From positions 62,001 to 126,000 of the forward strand of contig NZ_JABBCQ020000002.1 of assembly GCF_012844455.2 (NCBI RefSeq): DNA of 64,000 nt. The letters are read 5' to 3'. Made by a program: the position numbers and the translations under genes. The notes beneath the pieces were generated by a model. That model was not told the origin of the DNA. It worked only from the letters and a program-made list of their open reading frames with translations, and searched no databases. Origin of the DNA: Comamonas suwonensis. Lineage in GTDB: Bacteria; Pseudomonadota; Gammaproteobacteria; Burkholderiales; Burkholderiaceae_C. Below are positions 44,355 through 54,200 of this stretch, piece by piece (the first letter of the stretch is position 1; each line of letters begins with the position of its first letter).

Positions 44355-44891
44355 ATGCCAGATGATGAATTCCAGCAACTGCGCCTTGAGCATGGTGCAC
44401 TCATGCAGATTTATCAGGAGGTGCAAATTCGTTGCACTGAACAAATCCAATCGCTGACGCACGAGGCTGAAAAGCTCAAACGCCAGCTCATCCGCCTCAG
44501 AGCCCAGCTCATTGCGCGCGACACTGCCCTCTTCTGGGAGCGCGAGCAGCGGCATGCCATGGCTATAGAGCTGGCAGCCAGCTTGCTCACCCAATCTAGC
44601 CCCAGAAAAACACAGCTCTCGCCAGCGTCGTTACCCGTTACACCTGAGCAGCAATTACTGGAAAGCAGCCTGCATGCTGCTGATCTGGTGATCTGCCAGA
44701 CCGGCTGCATCAGCGATGGTGACTACTGGCGGGTCGAGGATCACTGCAAACGCAATGGCAAGCAGTGCGTGCTGGTCGACGAACCCAACGCCTTGCGCGT
44801 GGTACGTCTGCACATGTCGTCAGAAGATGGAAAAGTGGTGGCAGCGCAAGCCAGCCTTGAAAGCACAAGGCAAGAATGTGAGTCCGACTGA
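44355..44891 (+). CDS. DUF2325 domain protein
   Basis: 178 residues from ATG 44355, preceded by AGAGAGGA. The N-terminal half (about 1-85) is a long coiled coil (EVQIRCTEQIQSLTHEAEKLKRQLIRLRAQL). The C-terminal part (about 100-165) is the DUF2325 Rossmann-like domain with ADLVICQTGCISDGDYWRVEDHCKRNGKQCVLVDEPNALRV, including two or three conserved Cys. Iron control is suggested by the adjacent Fur-like box. Function unknown; coiled-coil and Cys could mean redox or metal sensing. Confidence 0.82.
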   Translation: MPDDEFQQLRLEHGALMQIYQEVQIRCTEQIQSLTHEAEKLKRQLIRLRAQLIARDTALFWEREQRHAMAIELAASLLTQSSPRKTQLSPASLPVTPEQQLLESSLHAADLVICQTGCISDGDYWRVEDHCKRNGKQCVLVDEPNALRVVRLHMSSEDGKVVAAQASLESTRQECESD

Positions 44892-44994
44892 GACCGCCTG
44901 GATGAAGAAAAGCACTCGCTCCTTCAAAACCCTGCTGGGGCTACTCATCAGCATGGCAGGCTTGCTGGTCATAGCTTCGTGGCTTTGGGAGTAA
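44878..44994 (+). CDS. Small single-TM protein downstream of DUF2325 gene
   Basis: 38 residues if the GTG at 44878 is used (overlapping the upstream stop), or 30 residues from the ATG 44902 (MKKSTRSFKTLLGLLISMAGLLVIASWLWE). Basic N-terminus, then TM residues LLGLLISMAGLLVIASWLW. The gene is too short for statistical support, but the overlap and hydrophobicity suggest translational coupling with DUF2325. Confidence 0.45.
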   Translation: MSPTETAWMKKSTRSFKTLLGLLISMAGLLVIASWLWE

Positions 44995-45063
44995 GACTTA
45001 CCAGCGACCTTTTCTCAGAACGGCTCCATCGCGCAGGGAACAGTCACAAACAGTGCCAAGTGC

Positions 45064-45100
45064 TTGAATGATCTGCGCCAGCTCTGCGCAAATCATTCAA
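45064..45100. terminator. Long inverted repeat between convergent genes
   Basis: TTGAATGAT.TGCGC and GCGCA.ATCATTCAA pair over 14 of 15 positions around a 7-base loop. It has no T-run, so it is a hairpin that may protect mRNA ends or act as a weak bidirectional terminator between the DUF2325 unit and rlmD. Confidence 0.5.
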
Positions 45101-45124
45101 AGACCAAAGGCGATCAAAGGACCA

Positions 45125-46624
45125 TCAGATGCGCTCAAAGACAGCCATGCTTTCCACATGGGCTGTATGCGGGAACATATTGACCACGCCCGCCATCACA
45201 CAGCGGTAACCGGCCTGATGCACCAACAAGCCCGCATCGCGCGCCAGGGTGGCAGGGTTGCAGCTCACGTAAACGATGCGCTTGGGGAACTCCCAGCTCT
45301 CCTGGCCTTCAGGCAGAGCGGGCAGCAGGTCTGGCTGCTCTTCCGTGGCCACGCCGACTTGCTTGGCACCCGTGCGAATCTGGTGAATATCCGCCAGCGC
45401 CTGCGACAGGGCAAAGGCACCTTCACGGGGAGGATCGACCAGCCACTTGTCTGCGTTGCCATCGGCAATCAGCATGGCGGGTGTCATATTGAACAGATTG
45501 CGCGCCACAAAGGTCGTAGGTGCCAGCTTTTCGCCTTCAGCGCGAACGGCATTGTTGGCGGCATAGTTCTCATGCGAGCGCTGCACCAGCGTGTCCGAGC
45601 CCTCAATACCCAGCACTTCTCCAGCCATGGTGGCAATCGGCAAGGTGAAGTTGCCCAGACCACAGAACCAATCGATCACGCGCTCGTTCTTTTGGGCATC
45701 CAGCAGGCGCAGCGAGCGCCCCACCAGCACGCGGTTGATCTGCGGGTTCACCTGGGTGAAGTCCGTGGGCTTGAACGGCATGGTGATGCCAAATTCCGGC
45801 AGGCTGTATGACAGCTGGGTGCCGCCCTCTTCCATGCGGTGCACAGTGTCCGGGCCCTTGGGCTGCAGCCACCACTGCACATTGTGTTCAGTGCCAAAGA
45901 CGCGCAGGCGTTCCAGATCGGCCACGCTCAGCGGCTCCAGGTGGCGCAGCAGCATGGCGGTCACATGTTCGCCGCAAGCCACTTCAATCTGGGGCAGGGT
46001 TTCACGCGCATCCATGCTGCCAACCAGGCCACGCAGAGGCATCAGCATGGCATCCACATGGGGCGGCAATATTTTGCAGGTTTCCATGTCGGCCACATAG
46101 CGGCTCTTGCGCTCATGGAAGCCGACCAGCACCTTGCTCTTCTTGATGACGTAGCGCACCGACAGGCGCGAACGGTCCCTATAGCCCCAGGCCGGGCCTT
46201 CGATGGGGCGCAGCATGGTCTCGGGCTTGACCTTGGACAGATGCCAGAGGTTGTCTTCCAGCACGCGCTGCTTAATGGCGACCTGGGCACCCACATGCAG
46301 ATGCTGCATCTTGCAGCCGCCGCAGGCACCTTCATGCAGGCCAAAATTGGGGCAGCCGGGCGTCACGCGCTGCGAGGATTCACGGTGAATCTCGGTCAGC
46401 GAGGCAGCTTCCCAGTTGTTTTTCTTGCGATGGGTACTGGCACTGACGATTTCACCTGTCAAAGCACCGTCAATAAAGACCACCTTGCCATCGGGCTTGC
46501 GCGCTACGCCCTTGGCGTCCATATCCATGGACAACACCTGCAGCCAGCCCTCAGGCAAAGTGGGCGCATCGGTGTCTAGTTCTGGCAGGTTCTCGGGGAT
46601 TTTGTTGTCGCTGGATTTACTCAT
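45125..46624 (-). CDS. rlmD: 23S rRNA (uracil(1939)-C(5))-methyltransferase RlmD
   Basis: 499 residues from ATG 46624 ([16 protein letters not shown]). An N-terminal TRAM domain (about 25-85) is followed by the [4Fe-4S] Cys set [19 protein letters not shown], and the SAM-dependent fold has [14 protein letters not shown] and [10 protein letters not shown]; the catalytic Cys lies in [13 protein letters not shown] near the C-terminus. It forms m5U1939 in 23S rRNA. Longer than the E. coli protein (433) mainly by insertions in the central domain. Confidence 0.93.
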   Translation of the reverse strand: MSKSSDNKIPENLPELDTDAPTLPEGWLQVLSMDMDAKGVARKPDGKVVFIDGALTGEIVSASTHRKKNNWEAASLTEIHRESSQRVTPGCPNFGLHEGACGGCKMQHLHVGAQVAIKQRVLEDNLWHLSKVKPETMLRPIEGPAWGYRDRSRLSVRYVIKKSKVLVGFHERKSRYVADMETCKILPPHVDAMLMPLRGLVGSMDARETLPQIEVACGEHVTAMLLRHLEPLSVADLERLRVFGTEHNVQWWLQPKGPDTVHRMEEGGTQLSYSLPEFGITMPFKPTDFTQVNPQINRVLVGRSLRLLDAQKNERVIDWFCGLGNFTLPIATMAGEVLGIEGSDTLVQRSHENYAANNAVRAEGEKLAPTTFVARNLFNMTPAMLIADGNADKWLVDPPREGAFALSQALADIHQIRTGAKQVGVATEEQPDLLPALPEGQESWEFPKRIVYVSCNPATLARDAGLLVHQAGYRCVMAGVVNMFPHTAHVESMAVFERI

Positions 46625-46787
46625 GGTGGGCGATTGTCTCAGGCCACCCCATACCCGAGAGCCAGACCCGGCAAAAACCTGCACGAGTAACAGCATCCAC
46701 TCACCAGACAAGAGCCTGTTCAGCCACTTCAAATACAAGCTGAAAAGAGCTCCAGCGCTTACCAGTCAATCGCAAGCAGCTACAAAT

Positions 46788-47099
46788 TCAGAAGCGTTGA
46801 TCTTCACGGCGGCGGAGTTCGCGGCTGTTGCGCGCTTCAGCAATCTGCGCGCGCTCCGCAATCAGGTTGACCTCCGTTGCGCAGTTGTATTCGTCCAGCG
46901 AGAAAAACATTCTCGCACCGGGGCTGAGCTGGGGCACCGTCATATGCAGCGGCAAAGAAAGATCCACCGGCGCCAGATTGGAACGATAAATCAGCTCGTT
47001 ATTCGGCGCATACACAAAGTAGCAAGCGGCCGATGCGGCTTGAGCCACGGCGAAGGCCGACACAAGCACGCAGGCACGCAATACGGATACAGCGGTCAT
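46788..47099 (-). CDS. Small exported protein, unknown function
   Basis: 103 residues. The signal peptide MTAVSVLRACVLVSAFAVAQAASA is cleaved before A-CYFVYAPN; the mature part has a second Cys (EYNCATEV) and a charged C-terminal helix (LIAERAQIAEARNSRELRRRED). It resembles short Comamonadaceae periplasmic proteins without a named domain. It is separated from rlmD by 163 bp and divergent from the GbsR-type regulator. Confidence 0.72.
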   Translation of the reverse strand: MTAVSVLRACVLVSAFAVAQAASAACYFVYAPNNELIYRSNLAPVDLSLPLHMTVPQLSPGARMFFSLDEYNCATEVNLIAERAQIAEARNSRELRRREDQRF

Positions 47100-47173
47100 G
47101 AACTCTCTCCCTTCCCAGTCAGAGGCTCCATGCCCCTTGGATGCTCGCCATTCTATGTGGCAGTCGCCAAAGA

Positions 47174-47185
47174 CAGAAATTTCTG
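47174..47185. promoter_or_regulatory. CAGAAATTTCTG palindrome
   Basis: A perfect 12-bp dyad built from the same half-site (CAGAAA) as the two operators at 47251-47288 and 47876-47893 but in inverted order. It is between the divergent small exported gene and regulator gene and may be a further site or a coincidence. Confidence 0.4.
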
Positions 47186-47250
47186 CCCCCCCTTACCGGC
47201 TCTGCATTCCTTGCTACAACCAATAAAGCACAGGCTAAATAGCGCTTGAA

Positions 47251-47288
47251 TTGATTGAAATTTCTGTATTGACAGAAATTTCAATCAA
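47251..47288. promoter_or_regulatory. 38-bp perfect palindrome before GbsR-type regulator (operator)
   Basis: TTGATTGAAATTTCTG (47251-47266) and CAGAAATTTCAATCAA (47273-47288) are exact reverse complements with a 6-base spacer. The core TTTCTG-N6-CAGAAA recurs at 47876-47893 before the next operon. It ends 16 bp before the regulator start codon, so autorepression is likely. Confidence 0.75.
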
Positions 47289-47304
47289 CAACACACTTCA
47301 CCCC

Positions 47305-47829
47305 ATGCAACTCAGCCCTATCGCCGAACGTTTTGTACACCACTGGGGAGACATGGGCAACGCCTGGGGCGTGAACCGAACCGTGGCACAAATCCATGCA
47401 CTGCTCTTCTTTCATGGCCGCCCGCTCAATGCAGATGACATCTGCGAAACACTGGGCGCTGCGCGCTCCAATGTCAGCAACAGCCTCAAGGAACTGCTGA
47501 GCTGGAACCTCATCCGCAGCAGCCGCAAAACAGGCGACCGCCGCGAATACTTTGAGACATCGGCCGATGTCTGGGAGCTGCTGCGCACCATTGTGAGGGA
47601 ACGCAAGCAGCGGGAGTTTGACCCCACCAGCGCCATGCTGCGCGAGCTGATTGCCCAGCCCGAGTTTGAGCAGGAAACGCCCGATGCACAGGATCGCGTA
47701 CACGAGACACTGCGCCTGATGGACTCACTGGGCGTCTGGACGGATGAAATGTTGCGCCTGTCGCCCTCCACGCTGGACAAGATTTTGCGCCTGGGCGCTA
47801 GCGTGCAGCGTTTTGTGCGAAGTTCTTGA
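47305..47829 (+). CDS. GbsR/MarR-type transcriptional regulator
   Basis: 174 residues from ATG 47305 (MQLSPIAERFVHHWGDMGNAWGV). The wHTH is LPLNADDICETLGAARSNVSNSLKELLSWNLIRSSRKTGDRREYFETSADV (about 38-90), the GbsR pattern; the C-terminal dimerisation helices end at VQRFVRSS. GbsR relatives sense small molecules such as choline. Matching palindromes stand before this gene and before the downstream operon, indicating autoregulation and control of the epimerase-DoxX-DUF2269 genes. Confidence 0.9.
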   Translation: MQLSPIAERFVHHWGDMGNAWGVNRTVAQIHALLFFHGRPLNADDICETLGAARSNVSNSLKELLSWNLIRSSRKTGDRREYFETSADVWELLRTIVRERKQREFDPTSAMLRELIAQPEFEQETPDAQDRVHETLRLMDSLGVWTDEMLRLSPSTLDKILRLGASVQRFVRSS

Positions 47830-47875
47830 GGCATCGCTCTGCTTCGCAAAAGGGAAACAGCCTCACTGATTTAAA

Positions 47876-47893
47876 TTTCTGCAACAGCAGAAA
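47876..47893. promoter_or_regulatory. Second operator-like palindrome, TTTCTG-N6-CAGAAA
   Basis: Same half-site and spacing as the operator at 47251-47288, 18 bp before the ATG of the next gene. It overlaps the position expected for the promoter of the three-gene operon. Confidence 0.7.
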
Positions 47894-47911
47894 ATTGCAA
47901 AGGAGTCACGT

Positions 47912-48793
47912 ATGCGAATTCTGATTTGCGGCGGCACCGGCTTTCTGGGTCGGCATATCGTCAACGCACTGATGCAGCAAGGTCACGACCCCGTGGTGCG
48001 CAGCCGCCACTCCGACCCGGCACTGGACTTTGTCCGGCTAAGCACCGCACAAGACTGGCTGCCCCATCTTCAAGGCGTTGATGCTGTCATCAATGCCGTA
48101 GGGGCACTGCGCAACCGGCCAGACACTGACTTGCAAACCCTGCACATGACAGCGCCAGCCGCCTTGTTTGACGCCTGCGCACAGGCCGGCATACGGCGCG
48201 TGGTGCAAGTCTCTGCACTGGGCGTGGACAAGGGCGACACGCTCTACGCCAGTACCAAACGCGCGGCAGACGACTATCTGCTGGCGCTGGGGCAGGCGGG
48301 CGAGCTCAACCCCGCCATCGTGCGGCCCAGCATCATCTTTGGCAGCGGCGGGGCCAGCAGCAAGCTCTTCGTTCTGCTGGCCAACTTACCCATCCTGCCA
48401 CTGCCGCAAATCATGCGCAACAGCCAGATCCAGCCCGTCGCCGTGCGCGATGTGGCCGAAGTCATCGCCAAACTGGCCACCAGCGATACGCCCTGCGGCG
48501 TGATTGAAATCGGCGGCACGCAGCCTCTGTCTATTGAGCGCTTTATCGCCACCCTGCGCGCGCAAATGAAATACCGCTCCGCCACCGTGCGCATCCTGCC
48601 CACCAGGCTCAGTACTGCCAGCGCCAAGCTCGGCGACAAAATCAGCTGGATGCCCTGGTGCAGCGAAGCCATGGCCCTGCTAGAGAACGACAACGTGACC
48701 GACCCCGCCACTCTGCGAAATCTGTTGGGGCACGAGCCCCTGGATATCTACCAGATGATTGACACCCTGCCCAAAGGAGGCCGCCTTGGATAA
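47912..48793 (+). CDS. NAD(P)-binding epimerase-like protein
   Basis: 293 residues. The N-terminal MRILICGGTGFLGRHIVNAL is the GxxGxxG dinucleotide-binding loop; VDAVINAVGAL and RVVQVSALGVDKGDTLYASTKRAADD contain the atypical-SDR (complex I NDUFA9-like) active-site region with YxxxK. The C-terminal half (about 190-290) is less conserved. It is first of a three-gene operon and overlaps the DoxX gene by 8 bp. The substrate is unknown. Confidence 0.88.
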   Translation: MRILICGGTGFLGRHIVNALMQQGHDPVVRSRHSDPALDFVRLSTAQDWLPHLQGVDAVINAVGALRNRPDTDLQTLHMTAPAALFDACAQAGIRRVVQVSALGVDKGDTLYASTKRAADDYLLALGQAGELNPAIVRPSIIFGSGGASSKLFVLLANLPILPLPQIMRNSQIQPVAVRDVAEVIAKLATSDTPCGVIEIGGTQPLSIERFIATLRAQMKYRSATVRILPTRLSTASAKLGDKISWMPWCSEAMALLENDNVTDPATLRNLLGHEPLDIYQMIDTLPKGGRLG

Positions 48794-49199
48794 AGCCCTG
48801 CACCCGCCGCTCAAGGCCATGCACGCCACGCTGGTCATCGTCTGGCTGGGCACCGCCGTCGTCAGCGTGCTCGACTACTTCGGACTTTCTGGCCTTCACC
48901 ATGAAGGCGCGCGCCTACTGGCCGACGGCGGCATTAGCGAGCCCCGCTGGCAGGCCGCCCTCATCTGGTCAGGGCTGTTGGCTGACCTGCTCATCGGCCT
49001 GGCCCTGCTGCTGCGCCCCGGCCGCGCCAGCTATTTTGTCGCGCTATTCATGATGGCCGCCATGACCATCATCGGCACCGCACTGCAACCCACGCTGTGG
49101 CTGCACCCGCTGGGGCCATTGCTCAAAAACCTGCCCATCGCTGCCATGCTGTGGTTTTTGCTGCAGGCGCACAACGCAACCCATCCGCTTGAATCATGA
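48786..49199 (+). CDS. DoxX-like membrane protein
   Basis: 137 residues from the TTG at 48786, which has AAAGGAGG 5-6 bases upstream and overlaps the epimerase stop. Four hydrophobic helices are visible: HATLVIVWLGTAVVSVLDYFG, ALIWSGLLADLLIGLALLLRPG, YFVALFMMAAMTIIGTALQPT and LLKNLPIAAMLWFLLQAH. It fits the DoxX/SURF4-like four-TM family. The TTG start would have been missed by an ATG-only model. Probably partner of the adjacent DUF2269 protein. Confidence 0.8.
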   Translation: MDKALHPPLKAMHATLVIVWLGTAVVSVLDYFGLSGLHHEGARLLADGGISEPRWQAALIWSGLLADLLIGLALLLRPGRASYFVALFMMAAMTIIGTALQPTLWLHPLGPLLKNLPIAAMLWFLLQAHNATHPLES

Positions 49200-49672
49200 A
49201 TACCTATCTGCTGCTCAAAACCCTGCACATCCTCTCCAGCGTGTTGCTGGTCGGCACAGGTCTTGGCTCGGCCTTTTACATGTTTTTTGCCAACCGCAGC
49301 GGCTCCGTAGCCGCTCAAGCCGTCGTCAGCCGCCTCGTCGTGCGAGCAGACTGGTGGTTCACCACGCCCTGCATCTTTATTCAGCCCATCACCGGCATCG
49401 CCATGGCCTATATGGCTGGGTATCCACTGAGCACGCCCTGGCTGGCGCTGTCACTGGGGCTATATGTACTGGCCGGTATTTGCTGGCTGCCCGTGGTGTG
49501 GCTGCAGGTTCGCATGGCAGCCATGGCGAATGAAGCCAATGCCCAGAATCAAACCCTGCCCCAGCTCTATCAGCAATACCAGCTGCGCTGGGAATCCCTG
49601 GGCTACCCCGCATTTATTGCCATGGCGGCTACGTATTATTTGATGGTGAATAAGCCGGTGCTCTGGGGTTAA
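49196..49672 (+). CDS. DUF2269 family membrane protein
   Basis: 158 residues, overlapping the upstream gene by ATGA. Four TMs are visible, including LLLKTLHILSSVLLVGTGLGSAFYM (His in TM1 conserved in DUF2269), WFTTPCIFIQPITGIAMAYM and WLALSLGLYVLAGICWLPVVWLQVRM. DUF2269 proteins are integral membrane proteins that may bind heme or quinone through conserved His; unknown here. Confidence 0.88.
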   Translation: MNTYLLLKTLHILSSVLLVGTGLGSAFYMFFANRSGSVAAQAVVSRLVVRADWWFTTPCIFIQPITGIAMAYMAGYPLSTPWLALSLGLYVLAGICWLPVVWLQVRMAAMANEANAQNQTLPQLYQQYQLRWESLGYPAFIAMAATYYLMVNKPVLWG

Positions 49673-49727
49673 AGCAGCATCTGGCCTGCCAAAATTCACT
49701 GAGGTGATTCACAGCGGGGTCAGGCAC

Positions 49728-50495
49728 TCAATCCAGCTCCTGCACGCCGCCGCCCGAAACCGTAAGAATCTGTCCGCTGATCCAAGCCGCCGCCGGGCTG
49801 CACAAGAACAACGCCGCATTGGCCATGTCCTGCGGCAAGCCCAGTCTGTTGATGGGTGTGTGGGCCAGCATTTGTGCCTCTATTTCATCGTTCAATACGG
49901 ACTTCAGCGCATCGGTCAACGTGGCACCTGGGGCAATCCCGTTCACGCGAATCGCCTTGGGTCCTAGATCAAAAGCGATATTGCGCACCAAATGGCTGGT
50001 GGCGGCCTTGGAAGATGCGTACGCCGCCATGCGTTTGTTTTTGTTTTCTGCCGACATGGAGGTAATCGCCAGAATTGCCCCATAACCGGCTTTTTCCATT
50101 TCAGGCACGGCCAACTGCGCCAGGCGAAACAGTGAAAAGACATTGAGCTCGTAGGCACGGCGGAAATCGGCCATCGGCATCTCAAAGGGCTTGGGACCTC
50201 CGCCCCCGGCATTGCTGACCAGGGTGGTCAGCTTGCCAAAATGGCGTACGGTCTCGCGCACCAGAGCACCCAGATCGTCCTCCTTGGTGACATCACAGGC
50301 CTGGGTTGCGGCTCGCCCACCCCGGTTATTGATTCCTTGCGCCACCTCTGCTGCCGTATCGGCGTTGAGATCGCTGACCATGACCGCAGCGCCCGCTGCC
50401 GCAAAGGTCTCGGCAATCGCGCGGCCAATCCCCGCGCCAGCGCCGGTCACCACCGCTACCTGTCCGGCAAGCGTGAAATCAATGGGGTTATACAT
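49728..50495 (-). CDS. hdhA: 7-alpha-hydroxysteroid dehydrogenase (SDR)
   Basis: 255 residues, same length as the E. coli enzyme and very similar by memory: AVVTGAGAGIGRAIA cofactor loop, NAGGGGPKPFEMPMADFRRAYELNVFS, ITSMSAENKNKRMAAYASSKAA with catalytic Ser146/Tyr159/Lys163 region, and LTDALKSVLNDEIEAQML with ILTVSGGGVQELD at the end. HdhA oxidises 7-alpha-hydroxyl groups of bile acids using NAD. Its presence plus the BaiE-like pair at the left end of the window points to steroid or bile-acid metabolism. Monocistronic. Confidence 0.9.
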   Translation of the reverse strand: MYNPIDFTLAGQVAVVTGAGAGIGRAIAETFAAAGAAVMVSDLNADTAAEVAQGINNRGGRAATQACDVTKEDDLGALVRETVRHFGKLTTLVSNAGGGGPKPFEMPMADFRRAYELNVFSLFRLAQLAVPEMEKAGYGAILAITSMSAENKNKRMAAYASSKAATSHLVRNIAFDLGPKAIRVNGIAPGATLTDALKSVLNDEIEAQMLAHTPINRLGLPQDMANAALFLCSPAAAWISGQILTVSGGGVQELD

Positions 50496-50606
50496 CGCAG
50501 CACTCCTGTGAAAGACTCAATCCAACTCCATCGTTGGGAAGCCCTTTTCAGAAAATAAGTCAATGACCGGAGGCCTGTCAAACAGGGGAGCAATCACCCC
50601 ACGCCG

Positions 50607-51083
50607 CTACAAAGGCAAACGCGCATCGTCCTTGACTTCTTCCATCACCGCATAAGTCCGCGTCTCGCGCACACCCGGCAGTTGCCAGAGCACGCTGCCC
50701 GCAAACTCGCGGTAAGCCGCCATGTCCGCCATACGGGTCTTGAGAAGATAGTCAAAGCCGCCCGCCACCATATGGCATTCCATGATGGCCGGGTAAGCCA
50801 GCACAGCGGCCTTGAACTCGTCAAACACATGGGGCGTGGTGCGGTCCAGCAGCACCTCGACAAACACCGTCATGCCCACACCCAGTTTTCTGGGGTTGAG
50901 CCGCGCTTCGTAGCCCAGGATATAGCCGTCCCGCGTGAGCCGCGTGACCCGTGCCTGCACGGCGGTGGGGGACAGGGCCACCTGCTCGGCCAGTCGCAGG
51001 TTGGAGATACGACCATCCGTTTGCAGAATTGCCAGTATCTTGCGGTCAATCCTGTCTAAATCGACTTCCAAGACGTCACTCAT
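50607..51083 (-). CDS. Lrp/AsnC-type transcriptional regulator
   Basis: 158 residues. The N-terminal HTH is DRKILAILQTDGRISNLRLAEQVALSPTAVQARVTRLTRDGYILGY and the RAM ligand domain follows (about 75-150; MTVFVEVLLDRTT, HMVAGGFDYLLKTRMADM). It is divergent from putA with a 170-bp gap, the usual arrangement of PutR/BkdR-like activators that sense proline or leucine. It is thus the probable regulator of putA. Confidence 0.93.
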   Translation of the reverse strand: MSDVLEVDLDRIDRKILAILQTDGRISNLRLAEQVALSPTAVQARVTRLTRDGYILGYEARLNPRKLGVGMTVFVEVLLDRTTPHVFDEFKAAVLAYPAIMECHMVAGGFDYLLKTRMADMAAYREFAGSVLWQLPGVRETRTYAVMEEVKDDARLPL

Positions 51084-51253
51084 TGGTGATTTCCTCTTTT
51101 GAATTCAACAAATATAGTGATTCATTCTTTGGCAAACCAGCAATGATTTTCCCTATGTAGACAGCTGCAGCCGGGCCGCATGCAATGCAGGTGTTGACAT
51201 GGTGAAGACCGCGCACCCTTGTCGCGGCCCTGCTCTCCATCATCTGCACTGAA

Positions 51254-54200
51254 ATGCCAATCTTCACACCGCTGCCAGACTCCAGCCGCCCTGCCGATGC
51301 ACTGCGCCGCGCCGTCACCGCGGCCACGCGCATGGCAGAGCCAGATGCCGTAGCCCAGCTACTGCCCGCCGCTACCCTTGCCGCACCGCAGGCCGCGCAG
51401 GTGGCAGCCCATGCCCAAAAACTGGTAGAGCAATTGCGCGCCCAGCCCGCAAGCCTGGGGCGGCAGGGGCTGGTGCAGGGCTTGCTGCAGGAGTTTTCAC
51501 TGTCGTCACAAGAAGGTGTAGCGCTGATGTGCCTGGCCGAGGCTTTGCTGCGCATTCCCGATGCCGCGACGCGCGATGCACTGATTCGCGACAAGCTGCG
51601 CGGCGGTGACTGGCAGGCGCATCTGGGCAAAAGCCCATCACTGTTTGTCAACGCCGCCGCGTGGGGACTCGTGGTGACGGGTAAGCTGGTCGATACGCAC
51701 AGTGAATCAGGGCTGCTGGCGTCCCTCAAACGCATCACCGCCAAGGGCGGCGAGCCACTGGTACGCAAGGGCGTAGACATGGCCATGCGCCTGATGGGCG
51801 AGCAGTTTGTGATGGGAGAAACCATTGCCGAGGCGCTGGAGCGCGCTCGCAATCTGCAGACCAAGGGCTTTCGCTATTCCTACGACATGCTGGGCGAGGC
51901 GGCACTCACGTCACAAGATGCGCAGCGCTATATGCAGTCCTATGTGGATGCGATTCACGCCATTGGCAAGGCATCGGCGGGCAGCGGTATTTACGCCGGG
52001 CCGGGCATTTCCATCAAGCTCAGCGCTCTGCACCCGCGCTACAGCCGTGCGCAAGTGCAGCGTGTAATGGGCGAGCTGCTAGCCCGCGTGCTGCAACTGT
52101 GCGAGGTGGCGCGCAGCTACGACATAGGCCTGAATATCGACGCCGAAGAGGCCGACCGGCTGGAGCTTTCGCTGGACCTGCTGGAGCAACTGGCCCACGC
52201 GCACAGTCTGGCGGGCTGGAATGGTCTGGGCTTTGTGATTCAGGCCTACCAGAAACGCTGCCCTTATGTGATCGACTATCTGGTCGATCTGGCCCGGCGC
52301 AGCGGCCGCCGCCTCATGGTGCGACTGGTCAAGGGCGCTTACTGGGACAGCGAAATCAAGCGCGCGCAGATCGACGGCCTGGCCGACTACCCCGTCTACA
52401 CCCGCAAGCACCATACCGATGTGGCCTACATCGCCTGTGCCCGCAAGCTGCTGGCCGCGCCAGACGCCATTTACCCGCAGTTTGCCACCCACAATGCACA
52501 GACCGTGGCAAGCATCGAATCACTCGCCAGCGCACAACCATACAGCGCTGAGCGCTATGAATTTCAATGTCTGCACGGCATGGGCGAACCGCTTTACCGC
52601 AACGTGGTCGAAGCGGCAGACACCGCCGCACGCCGCCCCTGCCGCATCTACGCCCCCGTGGGCACGCACGAGACGCTGCTGGCTTATCTCGTACGCCGCC
52701 TGCTGGAGAACGGGGCCAACAGCTCCTTTGTGCACCGCATTGCCAACCCCGACTGGCCCATATCAGATTTGATAGCTGCTCCCGCAGATCAGACGCTGGC
52801 TGAAGGCCAAAAAAACCTAAATATAGAAACTGGCGAGGACATAGGCCAGCCCCACCCGGGCATAAGCAAGCCACGCGACTTGCTGGGCGCACAGCGCGCC
52901 AACTCAGAGGGTCTGGATTTGAGCGATGAACGTGTGCTGGCTGCGCTGTCGCACTGTCTCACGCAAACCCGGCCACCACCCGTTGCCACAGCGCGCGAGG
53001 CAGGCAGCGCCATCACCAACCCCGCCCAGTTGCAGCAAGTGCTGGGCCATGTGGCAGATGCCACGCCCGAACAAATTCAGCAGGCGCTGCAAGCGGCCCA
53101 CAAGGCCCAGTCCACCTGGAACAACACCCCCGCCGCCCTGCGCGCCAGCGTGCTGGAGGCCGCAGCCGACAGCTACCAGGCCCGGATGCAGCCGCTGATG
53201 GCCCTGTTGATGCGCGAAGCCGGCAAGACCGCCGCCAACGCAGTGGCCGAGGTGCGTGAGGCCACAGATTTTTTGCGCTACTACGCCGCGCAAATTCGCA
53301 GGCAGGATGAGGCCGGTTTACTCGCATCCGGCATAGGTCCGGTGGTCTGCATCAGCCCCTGGAATTTTCCGCTGGCCATCTTCACCGGCCAGATAGCCGC
53401 CGCGCTGGCCGCAGGCAATGTGGTGCTGGCCAAACCGGCCGAGCAAACCCCGCTGATTGCCATCGAAGCCATGCGCCTGCTGCATCAGGCAGGCATGAAC
53501 CACAATATTCACGCCGATGTGCTGCAACTGCTGCCCGGTCGGGGCGAAATCGTGGGCGCGCCGCTGGTGGCCGATGCGCGGGTAGCGGGCGTGCTGTTTA
53601 CCGGCTCCACCGACGTGGCCCGACTGTTGAACCAGCAAACCGCTAAACGCCTGCGCGCTGATGGCGAGCCCGTGGTGCTGGTGGCAGAAACCGGTGGCCA
53701 GAACGCCATGATCGTGGACTCCTCTGCCTTGGTTGAGCAAGCTGTGCAAGACATTGCCGCCTCGGCCTTTGACAGCGCGGGCCAGCGCTGCTCTGCCCTG
53801 CGCCTGCTGTGCGTGCAAAGCGACTGCGCGGATCGCGTGGTCGACATGCTCAAAGGCGCCATGCAGGAGCTGCGCTGCGGCGACCCGGCCGAGCTGCACA
53901 CCGATATCGGCCCCGTGATTGATGCCGAAGCCAAGGCCGGGATTGAGCAGCACATTGCCAAACTCAAAGCACAGGGCCTGCGCGTTTATCAGTCGCCGAT
54001 CAGCGATGCGGTGATGGCGCAAGGCCACTTTGTGCCGCCCACGCTGATCGAGCTAAACGACCTGCAAAGCTTGCAGCGCGAGGTGTTTGGCCCCGTGCTG
54101 CATGTGCTGCGCTACCAGCGGCGCGAGCTGCCGCAGCTGCTTGCGCGCATCAACGCACTGGGCTACGGCCTGACCATGGGCCTGCACACCCGCATTGATG

